Origin: Marinomonas sargassi
GTDB taxonomy: Bacteria > Pseudomonadota > Gammaproteobacteria > Pseudomonadales > Marinomonadaceae
Assembly: GCF_025716875.1 (NCBI RefSeq)
Contig: NZ_JAOVZB010000003.1
Coordinates: 124,001 to 188,000 of the forward strand
Direction of reading: 5' to 3'
DNA: 64,000 nt
Positions 54,816-64,000 of the stretch are shown one piece after another. Made by a program: the position numbers and the translations under genes. Every line of letters begins with the position of its first letter. Position 1 is the stretch's first letter. Below the pieces are notes generated by a model. That model saw nothing but the letters and a program-made list of their open reading frames with translations, was not told the origin of the DNA and ran no database searches.

Positions 54816-57271
54816 ATTTCTCATTTCGTTTAATGTTTCGAGATTTACGCAGTGGTGATTTGGTAACACTGCTACTGGCACTGGTTATTTCGGTGAGCAC
54901 AGTCACATCCATAGGCCTCTTTATTGATCGCCTACAACTTTCCTTTGAACAAGAATCCGCTAACCTTTTGGCTGCAGATCGCCTTGTTCGTTCTGATGAG
55001 GTTATTCCTGACTCTTGGAAAGAGAAAGCGGATGACTTGTCATTACAGAAAGCGGAGCGTACTTCCTTCACTACCATGATGTTTGCAAATGACGCTTTGC
55101 AATTGTCACAAATTAGCGCAGTGACTGACAGTTACCCGTTAAAAGGGGCTTTTCTTGTTGAAGACACCCTGTTTGGTACTGGCTATAAAACAGAGTCATC
55201 ACCTAAATCAGGTGAGGTTTGGGTGTCATCACGACTAGCAAGCTTGTTGGACATCAAGATTGGGGATCAAGTTGAAATAGGTGATGCTTTATTCAAGGTA
55301 AGTAAATTCCTCGTAAGAGACCCAGGGTCTAGTACTTCCGCTTTTGCTATATCGCCACGTGCTGTCATCAACCTAGTAGATTTAGAAGCGACCAATGTCA
55401 TCATACCGGGAAGTCGTGTGCGTTATTCAATTTTACTAGCAGGCGAAGCGGAAGCCTTGAGTGAATATGAAAGCTGGGTAAAACCTCAGTTTGATCTCGG
55501 TCATCGTTGGCGTACACCTACACAAAGGGGAGAGCGCATAGGGGATACCATAGGCAGAGCGGAATCCTTTTTATTATTAGCTGGTACCCTTGCTGTTGTT
55601 ATGTCGGGCGTGGCTATGGCGTTGGCATCGGCACGCTTTGTAAAACGCCATTTGATGCAAGTAGCTATTTTAAAAACCTTGGGAGCAACGCCTAATCTAC
55701 TGGTTAAACTGTTCGCGCAACAATTTACCATTCTCTTCTTATGCGGTGCTTTGATTGGTTTAGGCATCGGCTGGGGCATGCAGGAGCTGATCGCCAGTTT
55801 ATTATCTAACTTAATGTCGACGGCATTACCTGAACCTTCGGTTAGTCGATTATGGCTTGGGGCCGCTACGGGCGCCATTTCCATGTTGGTGTTTTGTTTC
55901 CCGTTAATGCTTAGGCTTATACAAATATCTCCGCTTTCCGTATTACAGCCTAGTGCAAAAATAGAGCAAAACACCTTATTGATATATGCCATTGGCTTTG
56001 TTGGTATGTACGGCTTGATGTGCGTTTACACCAAGGGCTTTTTATTACCGAGTATAATGACGATCGCCATATTGGCTATTGGATTGGTAGTAGCGCTGAT
56101 TGGCTGGGCAGTATTTCGCTTAGGGCGCTCCTTAACATCTGGTGCCACAAGCGGTTGGCAAATTGGCTTGGCCTCTTTATACCGACGTCTAGTCCCTAAT
56201 TTGTTCCAGCTTTTAGTATTCACTCTTATTATTATGCTTGGCTTGATCTTGGTTGGCGTCAAATCCAGTTTAATCGCAGACTGGCAGCAACAGTTGCCAG
56301 AGGATGCGCCAAACCATTACCTTTTCAATGTACAAGCGGATCAAATAGAGTCCATTGATGGCAAAACGCAAGAATTGGATGTGGAAAGGTCTAGCTGGTA
56401 TCCCATGGTCCGAGGACGCGTTACCTATGTAAACGATACCTCAATTGAAAGTTTGTACCCAGATGGGCGAGGGGAACCTGAACTTTATGATCGAGAGCTA
56501 AATTTAACTTGGTCGGATGAGATTGGTGAAGGAAATTCACTCATTTCTGGTGATTTTAAAGCTAATGGATTATCCGTTGAGTTAAGTGCTGCGCAAGAAG
56601 CGAATGTTGGGCTCGGCGACGAACTGACCATTAATATTGGTGGTAACCCTATAAGATTACCTATTACGTCAATTCGTAAAGTAGATTGGGGGTCTATGAG
56701 ACCTAATTTTTATCTTATTTTGCCTAAATCCGCTCTAGAAGATTACCCTGCTAACTTCGTGAGTAGCCTGTTTATAAGTGATAACAATGCCCAGTCTTTT
56801 TATAAGACTATGTCGCAATTTCCAACCGTTTCTATATTAAACGTTGGTGATATCCTGAAACAGATACAAACCATAGTTGGACAACTTTCTAATGCTATTC
56901 AATTAGTACTGGTTTGTATTCTCAGTGCAGGGGCGCTTGTTCTCTTAGCTAGCGTACGCTCTACTCTTGAGGAGCGTTTAGAAGAAGGGGCCTTACTACG
57001 AGTTTTGGGAGCCAAAAGTTCTTTGGTGCGTCAGGCATTATTGATTGAGTTTGGTGCGCTAGGTCTCTTTTCTGGACTATTAGCCGCATTAGGTGCCGAA
57101 ACCTGTTTATACGGACTGCAAGTCTTTGTATTTCAAACTCAAGCTAGCTTCCACCCTATGCTCTGGATAATAGGGCCTAGTATTGGCGTTTTAATTATTA
57201 CAGCAATTGGTATATTTGCGAGTAGGACTGTGTTAAAAGTGCCTCCTATGCATTTATTGCGTGATTTATAA
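54812..57271 (+). CDS. ybbP: FtsX-like ABC permease YbbP
   Basis: An 819-residue inner-membrane protein with about ten predicted helices in two FtsX-type blocks, and two large periplasmic domains. The N-terminus MFRDLRSGDLVTLLLALVISV is typical of YbbP, and the first FtsX block begins near ESFLLLAGTLAVVMSGVAMAL. It forms a transporter or mechanotransmission complex with YbbA. No Lol-like hook is evident. It is coupled to ybbA and lies 27 nt before polB. Confidence 0.92.
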   Translation: MNFSFRLMFRDLRSGDLVTLLLALVISVSTVTSIGLFIDRLQLSFEQESANLLAADRLVRSDEVIPDSWKEKADDLSLQKAERTSFTTMMFANDALQLSQISAVTDSYPLKGAFLVEDTLFGTGYKTESSPKSGEVWVSSRLASLLDIKIGDQVEIGDALFKVSKFLVRDPGSSTSAFAISPRAVINLVDLEATNVIIPGSRVRYSILLAGEAEALSEYESWVKPQFDLGHRWRTPTQRGERIGDTIGRAESFLLLAGTLAVVMSGVAMALASARFVKRHLMQVAILKTLGATPNLLVKLFAQQFTILFLCGALIGLGIGWGMQELIASLLSNLMSTALPEPSVSRLWLGAATGAISMLVFCFPLMLRLIQISPLSVLQPSAKIEQNTLLIYAIGFVGMYGLMCVYTKGFLLPSIMTIAILAIGLVVALIGWAVFRLGRSLTSGATSGWQIGLASLYRRLVPNLFQLLVFTLIIMLGLILVGVKSSLIADWQQQLPEDAPNHYLFNVQADQIESIDGKTQELDVERSSWYPMVRGRVTYVNDTSIESLYPDGRGEPELYDRELNLTWSDEIGEGNSLISGDFKANGLSVELSAAQEANVGLGDELTINIGGNPIRLPITSIRKVDWGSMRPNFYLILPKSALEDYPANFVSSLFISDNNAQSFYKTMSQFPTVSILNVGDILKQIQTIVGQLSNAIQLVLVCILSAGALVLLASVRSTLEERLEEGALLRVLGAKSSLVRQALLIEFGALGLFSGLLAALGAETCLYGLQVFVFQTQASFHPMLWIIGPSIGVLIITAIGIFASRTVLKVPPMHLLRDL

Positions 57272-57298
57272 AATGTCGTAACTACCTAGGCTGTTTGA

Positions 57299-59641
57299 AT
57301 GTTTGTTGAAAAAAGTGGCTACATTGTCAGTCGCCACACTAAAGAGGTGAATGGGCGAATTGAAATGAGCCTTTTCATCAAAACTCCTGAAGGGACGGTA
57401 AAAGTCGTTCCAGACAAACAGCATAGTGTCTTTTTTACTGATGCCGCTCCAGATAGTTTTCCTACAGGGCTATCTGGAGTCTCGGTATCTTCTACTCATT
57501 TTAAAAGTTTCGAAAACCATCCTGTTACTTTGATACAGAGTCAAAGCCTAACTATCCACCAACAAATGGTGAAGCTCGCCAAGGCGAATGGTCACTCAGT
57601 TTTTGAAGAAGACGTTAAACCCCATAACCGTTATTTGATGGAAAGGAATATTCGTGGTGCTGTGCGCTTCATTGGTATTCCTGATACATCACAGCAAACC
57701 TTCCAGCAAGCTCGACTTATTGTTGGTGATTATTTGCCCAATTGGCTTATTTGGTCTCTCGATATAGAAACATCGGTTACTCACAATAAGTTGCTTTCTA
57801 TTGGTGTTACATCGAACGACCTACGAGTGTGCCTTATTGTCAGCGAGCAACACATTGAATCCGATGAAATTCACTGTTTCGCGACCGAAAAAGAAATGTT
57901 ATTGGCATTCATTGCTTTTGTAAAAAAGCACTCCCCAGATATTTTTATCGGTTGGAATCTAATTAGTTTTGATTTGCATTTTATCGATAAGCGTTGCCAA
58001 GTATTAGGTATACGACCTGCGTTTGGTCACCATGGTGAAAGCTGGAATATTCGAGCTTCTGAAAATCAAGGTCGTTATTTTATAAGCATCCCCGGGCGAG
58101 TTGCCTTGGATGGGATAACGCTTCTCAAAGTAGGTGGGTATCATTTTGAGTCATACAGCTTAAACAATGTCAGCAAAGAAATATTAGATGACGGTAAACT
58201 TTTGCATGGTGGAGAGCGCTGGCAAGAAATAGAGCGCTTACACCAAGAAGACTTGCAAGCCTTTGTCGCTTACAACCTGCAAGATTGTGATTTGGTTTTA
58301 CGCATTTTCGAAAAGTTACAACTGATAGAGTTACAGCAGACGAGGGTGGATTTAACTGGTATTCCTTTTGAACAGCCCGGTGGCTCTGTTGCATCATTTG
58401 AAAACCTTTACATACCACGGCTTCATAAGGCTGGGTGGGTTGCTCCTGCTTGGCGAGATGAAGAGTTTGTGGCAAGCCCCGGTGGCTTTGTTATGTCTTC
58501 TATCCCAGGGCTTTATAAAAACGTTTTAGTATTTGATTTTAAAAGCTTGTATCCAAGTATTATTCGTACCTTTTACGTTGATCCTCTTGCACGGGTAACT
58601 GCTACTATCAATGAAAGCGGCAATGCTTCTGGTGTTAATCCTATGGTGCCCGGTTTTCTTGGAGCTCAGTTTAATCGTCACATGGCTATTTTGCCTGAAT
58701 TGATTCGAGAGCTAGCAGAGGCAAGGGAAGGCGCAAAAAAAGACGATAACAGTATCCTAAGTTATGCTATTAAAATCATTATGAATTCTTTTTATGGTGT
58801 GCTTGGGTCAAACGTGTGTCGTTTTTACCATGCAGAGTTAGCCAGCTCGATTACTATGCGCGGCCATGAGTTATTAGCAAGAGCAAAAGGTTGGTTAGAA
58901 GAAAGCGGCACTAAAGTCATTTATGGTGATACAGACTCTTTATTTGTCACTTTGGATGACACACATAGTGATCCGTTAAAAACGGGTGAAGAGCTTTGCC
59001 AGAAAATTAATAAATGCCTTGTAGATTGGTGTCGTGACTATGCCAATCTGGAATCTCATTTAGAGCTAGAGTTTGAATGTGTCTATGAGCGTTTCTTCAT
59101 GCCGACCATTCGAGGTCAAGAGGAGGGCAGTAAAAAACGTTATGCTGGCCGCTCTAATGGTCAGTTGGTTTTCAAAGGTTTAGAAGCTGCTAGAAGTGAT
59201 TGGACTCCTTTTGCTCGTCAATTTCAAAGGACACTCTTTGAAAAAGTATTTAATGACGAAAACCCAGTTGCCTTTATTCAAGGAACTATAGATAAATTGC
59301 GTTTAGGTGAATATGACGATCAGTTAATTTATAGCAAGCAACTTAGTAGGCCTTTGGACTCATATACAAAAAATAAACCGCCCCATGTCAGGGCGGCTGC
59401 CCTTGTTGACCAAAAACGAGCAGAAAGCGGCTTGCCTTTAGAATTTAATAAAGGTCGAAAAAGGGTGTATTACCTATATCAGATATCAGGTGTTATTCCC
59501 TATGAAACCGCTGAAGACCTCGTTAATTTAGATTATGAGCACTATATAGAAAAACAGCTCCAGCCCATTGCCGAAAGCATATTGCCGTTTTTTGGGGTGA
59601 GTATGGACAGCCTTCTTTCACAACAGATTTCACTGTTATAA
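57299..59641 (+). CDS. polB: DNA polymerase II
   Basis: A 780-residue family B polymerase, nearly the length of E. coli Pol II (783). The exonuclease motif I is LDIETS, followed by GWNLISFDL. Polymerase motifs DFKSLYPSI, KIIMNSFYGVLGS and YGDTDSLFV are intact, so both activities should be present. Pol II acts in replication restart and translesion synthesis. I see no LexA box upstream; the 27-nt gap after ybbP suggests read-through from that unit instead of SOS control. Confidence 0.96.
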   Translation: MFVEKSGYIVSRHTKEVNGRIEMSLFIKTPEGTVKVVPDKQHSVFFTDAAPDSFPTGLSGVSVSSTHFKSFENHPVTLIQSQSLTIHQQMVKLAKANGHSVFEEDVKPHNRYLMERNIRGAVRFIGIPDTSQQTFQQARLIVGDYLPNWLIWSLDIETSVTHNKLLSIGVTSNDLRVCLIVSEQHIESDEIHCFATEKEMLLAFIAFVKKHSPDIFIGWNLISFDLHFIDKRCQVLGIRPAFGHHGESWNIRASENQGRYFISIPGRVALDGITLLKVGGYHFESYSLNNVSKEILDDGKLLHGGERWQEIERLHQEDLQAFVAYNLQDCDLVLRIFEKLQLIELQQTRVDLTGIPFEQPGGSVASFENLYIPRLHKAGWVAPAWRDEEFVASPGGFVMSSIPGLYKNVLVFDFKSLYPSIIRTFYVDPLARVTATINESGNASGVNPMVPGFLGAQFNRHMAILPELIRELAEAREGAKKDDNSILSYAIKIIMNSFYGVLGSNVCRFYHAELASSITMRGHELLARAKGWLEESGTKVIYGDTDSLFVTLDDTHSDPLKTGEELCQKINKCLVDWCRDYANLESHLELEFECVYERFFMPTIRGQEEGSKKRYAGRSNGQLVFKGLEAARSDWTPFARQFQRTLFEKVFNDENPVAFIQGTIDKLRLGEYDDQLIYSKQLSRPLDSYTKNKPPHVRAAALVDQKRAESGLPLEFNKGRKRVYYLYQISGVIPYETAEDLVNLDYEHYIEKQLQPIAESILPFFGVSMDSLLSQQISLL

Positions 59642-59656
59642 CTGTCATTCAGAGTA

Positions 59657-60439
59657 TTATTTCGCTAACTCTAAGTTAAATAGGTTAACTGTATTTTTAA
59701 GTACCTGCTTGTTTAGCTCTTCTACAGACATTTCTTTTAATCTTGCTACTTCTTCGGCAACCCAAGGTAAGTATTTTGGATGATTTTTCTTAGGCCTTGG
59801 ACGAATACTTCTTGGTAATAAGTATGGGGCGTCTGTCTCGAGTAAGAGTTTATCCAGTGGAATTTTAGGTACTGACGCTTGTAAATCGGCACCACGCCTT
59901 TCATCGCATACCCAACCGGTAACACCGATTGAAAGACCAAGATCTAGGTAGTTACTTAGTTCATCTTCATTGCCAGTAAAACAGTGAATGATTGATTTCT
60001 CTGCAAGAGTAGAGTGCTTGCTTAGAATTTTTATCATACTGTCATGGGCGTCTCGTTCATGCAGATACAGCGGTAAATCAAACTCAGCAGCGAGTTCAAT
60101 TTGTTGCTCAAAGGCATAAATCTGTTCCTCTGGTGTAGAGTAATTTCGGTTAAAATCTAGGCCAGTTTCGCCGATTGCAACTGGGCGTCTTTTAAAAATA
60201 AGTTCAGAGAAGGCTTTTTTGCTGGTTGCGTGAAATGTTTTAGCTTGATGGGGGTGACAACCTATAGTGTTCCACACATTCAAATACTGAAGAGAGGTCT
60301 CCTGAACTAGAATACTTTCTTCTAAGTCCGAAGCGATACAAATCATGCCTTTTACACCTGCTTCACACATTTCTGTTAGATGTATATCTAGATCATCTAG
60401 TAAAAAAGTAGGGTTAACATTTACGCCAATATCTATCAT
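59657..60439 (-). CDS. tatD: TatD family metal-dependent deoxyribonuclease
   Basis: A 260-residue TIM-barrel hydrolase, the exact length of E. coli TatD. The N-terminus MIDIGVNV, GETGLDFNRNYSTPEEQ, LYLHERDAHD, HCFTGNEDEL and TDAPYLLPR carry the metal ligands. TatD proteins are 3'-5' DNA exonucleases linked to DNA repair and oxidative damage. The enzyme is convergent with polB, with only 15 nt between stops. The tatABC genes are not in the window. Confidence 0.93.
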   Translation of the reverse strand: MIDIGVNVNPTFLLDDLDIHLTEMCEAGVKGMICIASDLEESILVQETSLQYLNVWNTIGCHPHQAKTFHATSKKAFSELIFKRRPVAIGETGLDFNRNYSTPEEQIYAFEQQIELAAEFDLPLYLHERDAHDSMIKILSKHSTLAEKSIIHCFTGNEDELSNYLDLGLSIGVTGWVCDERRGADLQASVPKIPLDKLLLETDAPYLLPRSIRPRPKKNHPKYLPWVAEEVARLKEMSVEELNKQVLKNTVNLFNLELAK

Positions 60440-60721
60440 ATAAATACTTAATTATTAATGTGAGAAGCGAACGATTTTACGCACAGAATTGAGTTTTGTC
60501 TGCTGCGCTTATTGTTTAACTATATTTCTCTATTACTCGTTAATAATTTATATATCTCACCAAGATATAAATATTATGAGTATTCATGGCCTTTTACTCT
60601 CTACAGTATTAGAAAAATACAAAAAAATGCTGTAACACTTAACTGAATACCATATGATGAAGTATCCTGTTATGGTTATAATAAATAATTGAATAGATTG
60701 TAGAAAATTTTGGAGTGATAT

Positions 60722-61657
60722 ATGGCGAGCGTGTTAGAAGCTGTAGACCAAAGGACTAACTTGGTTGGCGAAAACCGTTTGGAGCTGCTGATGTTCCATT
60801 TAGGCGGTATGCAAATGTTTGCAATCAATGTGTTCAAAGTTCAAGAAGTTGTTCAGCTGCCAAAGCTTAACCTCATGCCTCATCGCCATCCTTCTGTTGC
60901 TGGTGTGACGCACTTCAGGGGGAAAACAATTCCAGTTATAGATCTTTCTGAATCCATCGGCATGAAGCCAATTGATCGCTCTCAACCTTGTAACCTTATT
61001 GTTACAGAGTACAACAATACTATTCAGGGCTTTATGGTCGGAAAAGTAGATCGCATTATTAATATGTACTGGAGCGAAATATTACCGCCACCTGACGGAG
61101 CAGGACGCCAGCATTATCTAACGGCTATCACGCGTGTAAATGAGCGTATCGTAGAAATCATTGACGTGGAGAAAATACTCGCTGAAATTTCACCCTACGA
61201 TGGCACTATTAGTGATGATGTCATTGATAAAGACCTACTGTCTCTTGCTAAGGGTCTTGAAGTCCTGATTGTTGATGACTCTAAAGTCGCACGGTCTCAG
61301 GTTGAATCAACTCTGAACTTTTTAGGTATCACAGTCCATCAAGCAACCGATGGAAAAAGAGGCCTGCAGATGTTGAAAGATTGGGCAGCTGATGGTGATA
61401 ATGTACCAGAAAAGCTCCTCATGATGATCACTGATGCCGAAATGCCTGAAATGGACGGTTACACCTTAACTCGTGAAATTCGCGATGACCCAAGACTAAA
61501 GGATATATATATTGTTCTACATACATCTCTAAGTGGTAGCTTTAATAAGGCCATGGTTCAAAAAGTAGGTTGTGACGATTTCCTTTCTAAATTCCAACCA
61601 GATAAATTAGCCACTGTCATTCAAGACAGAATGAGACAGGTTATTTATAAAGAATAA
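60722..61657 (+). CDS. cheV: Chemotaxis coupling protein CheV
   Basis: A 311-residue two-domain protein: an N-terminal CheW-like coupling domain (residues about 20-165) and a C-terminal receiver domain. The receiver has the acidic pair in VLIVDDSKVARS, the phospho-acceptor Asp in MITDAEMPEMDG, and the conserved Lys in FLSKFQP. CheV couples chemoreceptors to CheA and adapts the response when phosphorylated. No other chemotaxis gene is adjacent. The AT-rich upstream gap of about 280 nt contains TATAAT at 60677 but no good -35 box. Confidence 0.95.
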   Translation: MASVLEAVDQRTNLVGENRLELLMFHLGGMQMFAINVFKVQEVVQLPKLNLMPHRHPSVAGVTHFRGKTIPVIDLSESIGMKPIDRSQPCNLIVTEYNNTIQGFMVGKVDRIINMYWSEILPPPDGAGRQHYLTAITRVNERIVEIIDVEKILAEISPYDGTISDDVIDKDLLSLAKGLEVLIVDDSKVARSQVESTLNFLGITVHQATDGKRGLQMLKDWAADGDNVPEKLLMMITDAEMPEMDGYTLTREIRDDPRLKDIYIVLHTSLSGSFNKAMVQKVGCDDFLSKFQPDKLATVIQDRMRQVIYKE

Positions 61658-61677
61658 TAGGCTTTTTTGGTGTAAGG

Positions 61678-61702
61678 AAGCAGGCTAGCGCCTGCTTTTT
61701 TG
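61678..61702 (+). terminator. Rho-independent terminator after cheV
   Basis: AGCAGGC / GCCTGCT stem with a 4-nt loop (61679-61696), followed by a T6 tract. Confidence 0.85.
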
Positions 61703-61749
61703 TTTCTATATGAATTTACCAAAACTGTTTTTATATTAAGTTTAAAGTT

Positions 61750-62547
61750 ATGACAATTGAGCTTACGTTATTTTTAATGCTTATTGGCATAGTCGCTGGA
61801 GTGCTAAGTAAAGCAGTAAACTTTTCTCCTGCCTTTATTGCGATTTCAGCTGCCTATTTCTTCTTACCAATTTTTAATACTTCATTAGAGCATGCTCTTC
61901 TGTCTGTCGTTGCAACTAGTATTTTCTCATTTCTACCTATGCATATTTATACTTGGCTAGAGTCGATGAGAAGTAAGTCAATAGATTTTCCTATGCTTGT
62001 GCAGTTTTCACCAGGTATTGCCCTAGGTGCAATCATTGGCGCGCAGGTACTATCTTTTATGAATCCTATTGTCTTTAAAGTATGCTTTTCCTTGTTAGTT
62101 ATTATTTATACTTATAACGCTCTTCTATCGAGTAATCTAATCACTCATAAGGTGCGTAAAACATCAAAAGGCTTCTCACTGCTAGTGGGAATGCTTGTTG
62201 GGGGAGTGTCATTACTAGCGGGGAGTTGTGGTCGAGTTTTAGGTGATTCGCTTTTCTCTTTTTTAAGCAAAGACCTAAATAATAAAGAAGCTACTGTTAG
62301 AGGTTTTGTTGTTTTCACCTCCATTGCAGCTCTTATCGGTTTTGCGTTTCCAGCTCAAGGCTTTGATACACATAATTTGTTTGGATTCACTGGTGCAGTA
62401 CACTTACCTTCAGCGCTTATAATGGGACTCAGCTTCAGTGTTGCTTATTTATTATGCCGTAGACAAATCAATGATTTAGATAAAAATGTTCTGATAATAT
62501 CTTGTGTTCTGTTTTTAGTATTTACTGTATTTAGACTTTGGTTGTGA
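61750..62547 (+). CDS. TSUP (TauE/SafE) family sulfite/organosulfur exporter-like permease
   Basis: A 265-residue integral membrane protein with about eight helices in two repeats, the TSUP architecture (PF01925). Members move sulfite, sulfoacetate or other sulfur-containing anions, but most are uncharacterised. The second repeat has LLVGMLVGGVSLLAGSCGRVLGD, comparable to the family core. It lies 58 nt upstream of hemH; an operon is possible but no functional link is evident. Confidence 0.85.
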   Translation: MTIELTLFLMLIGIVAGVLSKAVNFSPAFIAISAAYFFLPIFNTSLEHALLSVVATSIFSFLPMHIYTWLESMRSKSIDFPMLVQFSPGIALGAIIGAQVLSFMNPIVFKVCFSLLVIIYTYNALLSSNLITHKVRKTSKGFSLLVGMLVGGVSLLAGSCGRVLGDSLFSFLSKDLNNKEATVRGFVVFTSIAALIGFAFPAQGFDTHNLFGFTGAVHLPSALIMGLSFSVAYLLCRRQINDLDKNVLIISCVLFLVFTVFRLWL

Positions 62548-62605
62548 TTACAGCTCAGGTTTTTCTGATTTAAAAAGCCATTTGAATAGGGCTATAAGGT
62601 TTAAA

Positions 62606-63607
62606 ATGAAAGAAAATGTGAAGTATGGTGTTTTATTAATGAATTTAGGGACACCAGACGCTCCCGAAAAGAAAGCTGTTCGCCGCTTCCTTAAAGAGTT
62701 TTTGTCAGACTCTCGAGTAGTGGATCTAAACCCTCTAATTTGGCGCCCTATATTAAACCTTATTATATTAAACCTGCGTCCAAGCAAGGTAGCAAAAGTC
62801 TACCAACAGGTATGGATGGATGAAGGCTCACCCTTATTGGTGCTCAGTAACCGATTAAAAAAAGCACTTTCTGATTCTTTAGCTAGCTCTGACGAACAAG
62901 CGATTCCTGTTGAGCTAGCAATGACATACGGTAATCCAAGTGTAGAAAGTGCGGCAAATCAGCTGAGAAAGCAGAGGGTAGATAAGATTCTTGTGATACC
63001 TATGTACCCTCAATTTTCTGCTACTACCACTGCGGCAGCTTACGATCGTTTAATGAAATCGTTGAAAAAGTGCCCCCATTGGCCATCCCTTAACCTTACT
63101 CAAGATTACGCAGACCATCCTTTATACATAAAAGCGTTAGCAAACTCGATTAGAGCCCAATGGGAAAAACAAGCAGAGCAAAGGCATTTAGTGTTTTCTT
63201 ATCACGGCATACCCAAACGCTATGTTAGCCAAGGGGACCCTTATGCTAGTCGATGTGAATTAACCAGTCAGTTGGTCGCCAAGGAGTTAGGTCTTAAAGA
63301 CTCGGATTGGACGCATGTTTATCAATCACGATTTGGGCGAGAAGAGTGGTTGAAGCCCTATGCCGATGCGACGTTAAAGAGTATGCCAAGCAAAGGTATA
63401 GAAAGAGTTAATGTCATTAGCCCGGCTTTTAGTATGGATTGCATTGAAACTTTAGAAGAAATTCAAATCGAGCTTAAGGAAGAGTTTGAATCTAGTGGCG
63501 GAGAAGCGTTTGATTATGTCCCCGCATTAAACGACTCAGATGATCATGTCGCTTTATATACAAGCCTAGTTATAGAAAACACTCAACAGTGGAAAGCTAA
63601 TGATTAA
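62606..63607 (+). CDS. hemH: Ferrochelatase
   Basis: HemH inserts iron into protoporphyrin IX, the last step of haem synthesis, at the inner face of the membrane. The protein is about 333 residues from the ATG at 62606, which has AAGG six bases upstream; an in-frame TTG at 62582 would only add a poorly matching extension. NLGTPDAPEKKAVRRFL, the metal-binding His in FSYHGIPKRY, and the Glu in SPAFSMDCIETLEEI are conserved. It overlaps the following HAD gene by 8 nt. Confidence 0.95.
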   Translation: MKENVKYGVLLMNLGTPDAPEKKAVRRFLKEFLSDSRVVDLNPLIWRPILNLIILNLRPSKVAKVYQQVWMDEGSPLLVLSNRLKKALSDSLASSDEQAIPVELAMTYGNPSVESAANQLRKQRVDKILVIPMYPQFSATTTAAAYDRLMKSLKKCPHWPSLNLTQDYADHPLYIKALANSIRAQWEKQAEQRHLVFSYHGIPKRYVSQGDPYASRCELTSQLVAKELGLKDSDWTHVYQSRFGREEWLKPYADATLKSMPSKGIERVNVISPAFSMDCIETLEEIQIELKEEFESSGGEAFDYVPALNDSDDHVALYTSLVIENTQQWKAND

Positions 63608-64000
63608 TAAAACGGTATCTACTATTGCTTTTGATGCAGACGACACATTATGGCGTAACGAGGATATTTTTATCCATGCTCAGGATGAATTTATTAAATT
63701 GCTTTTAGCCTACCATGATGAGAATTTTATTCGCTCCCATTTGAATGGAGTACAAGTTAAGAATTTAAAACATTTTGGCTATGGAGTGAAAGGCTTCACA
63801 CTGTCTATGATAGAAACGGCCATAGAATTAACAGAAGGGCGTATTGTTGGCAGTGAAGTACACCAAATAATAGAGCTCGCAAGACGTATGCTGGCAACTC
63901 CAATCGAGCTGTTAGACAATGTTAAAACAACATTAAAAATGCTTAAAAAAGATTACCGTTTAATTGTCATTACCAAGGGTGATTTATTAGACCAAGAGAG
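63600..64000 (+). CDS. HAD superfamily hydrolase (partial, runs off the window)
   Basis: The reading frame opens at the ATG overlapping the hemH stop and continues past the right edge; about 133 residues are visible. HAD motif I is FDADDTLW, with the nucleophilic Asp and the +2 acid Asp. Motif II is ITKGD near the end. The helical cap region lies between them. It is probably a small phosphatase of the YjjG or phosphoglycolate-phosphatase-like type, but the substrate is unknown. Coupling to hemH is by an 8-nt overlap. Confidence 0.88.
   Translation, partial: MINKTVSTIAFDADDTLWRNEDIFIHAQDEFIKLLLAYHDENFIRSHLNGVQVKNLKHFGYGVKGFTLSMIETAIELTEGRIVGSEVHQIIELARRMLATPIELLDNVKTTLKMLKKDYRLIVITKGDLLDQE

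Noticed and set aside
57241-57298. LexA box controlling polB
   Set aside because: No CTGT-N8-ACAG arrangement is present in the short gap after ybbP.
1-64000. CRISPR arrays, tRNA or rRNA genes, transposons, prophage
   Set aside because: No regularly spaced repeats, CCA-ending cloverleaf candidates, transposase motifs or phage structural genes were noticed in any gap.

Overview
The window is a densely packed chromosomal segment of a gammaproteobacterium. Moderate-to-low GC, the gene order (yceF / yceD-rpmF-plsX-fabD-fabG-acpP-fabF; lolC-lolD / DUF2062 / comEC-exbB-exbD-lpxK-ycaR-phosphatase-murB; tesA / ybbA-ybbP) and protein sequences closest to those I remember from Pseudomonas and marine Oceanospirillales suggest a Marinomonas-like marine bacterium. 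That placement is inference. I see no rRNA, tRNA, CRISPR array, insertion sequence, prophage or plasmid signature, and no gene-free gap longer than about 300 bases.

Layout. 1-6.1 kb: end of an unidentified gene, a nucleotide pyrophosphatase (yceF), then the fatty acid and phospholipid block yceD-rpmF-plsX-fabD-fabG-acpP-fabF. 6.1-9.6 kb: a small hypothetical, the ABC exporter yadG-yadH, queF for queuosine, and a peroxiredoxin. 9.8-12.5 kb: dapA-bamC-purC. 12.5-21.7 kb: an envelope block with lolC-lolD (lipoprotein release), DUF2062, a short ComEC, exbB-exbD, lpxK, ycaR, a tyrosine phosphatase, murB and murI. 21.8-33.9 kb: patatin-like phospholipase, pgm, a sodium/phosphate cotransporter with a small coiled-coil partner, a spermidine-synthase-like protein, a D-cysteine desulfhydrase-like enzyme, nadK, glpG, yeaC, a DUF2797 protein and pepN. 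34-45 kb: a large coiled-coil lipoprotein, metH, the corrinoid adenosyltransferase, a RidA protein, the ABC-F protein YbiT, a YcbX-like MOSC protein and ornithine decarboxylase. 45-51 kb: a YedE pair for sulfur compounds behind a large palindrome, two small hypotheticals, a membrane-anchored coiled-coil protein and cysD-cysN. 51-64 kb: an AT-rich orphan membrane protein, truC, a 2-hydroxyacid dehydrogenase, tesA, ybbA-ybbP, polB, tatD, cheV, a TSUP permease, hemH and the start of a HAD hydrolase.

Most genes are housekeeping and in compact operons with 1-8 nt overlaps. Convergent pairs are usually separated by strong bidirectional terminators. Several starts are GTG or TTG and were chosen by Shine-Dalgarno spacing and homologue length.

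I found no clear new multi-gene system. The most interesting departures are: a ComEC without the metallo-beta-lactamase motif; a CysN whose C-terminus looks like an APS kinase domain that lost its P-loop; a DUF2797 protein with a GIY-YIG-like pattern; a 44-bp palindrome in front of the YedE pair; a probably leaderless yceD mRNA; a lipoprotein with a C-terminal membrane segment; and lolE and kdsB missing from positions where related genomes carry them.
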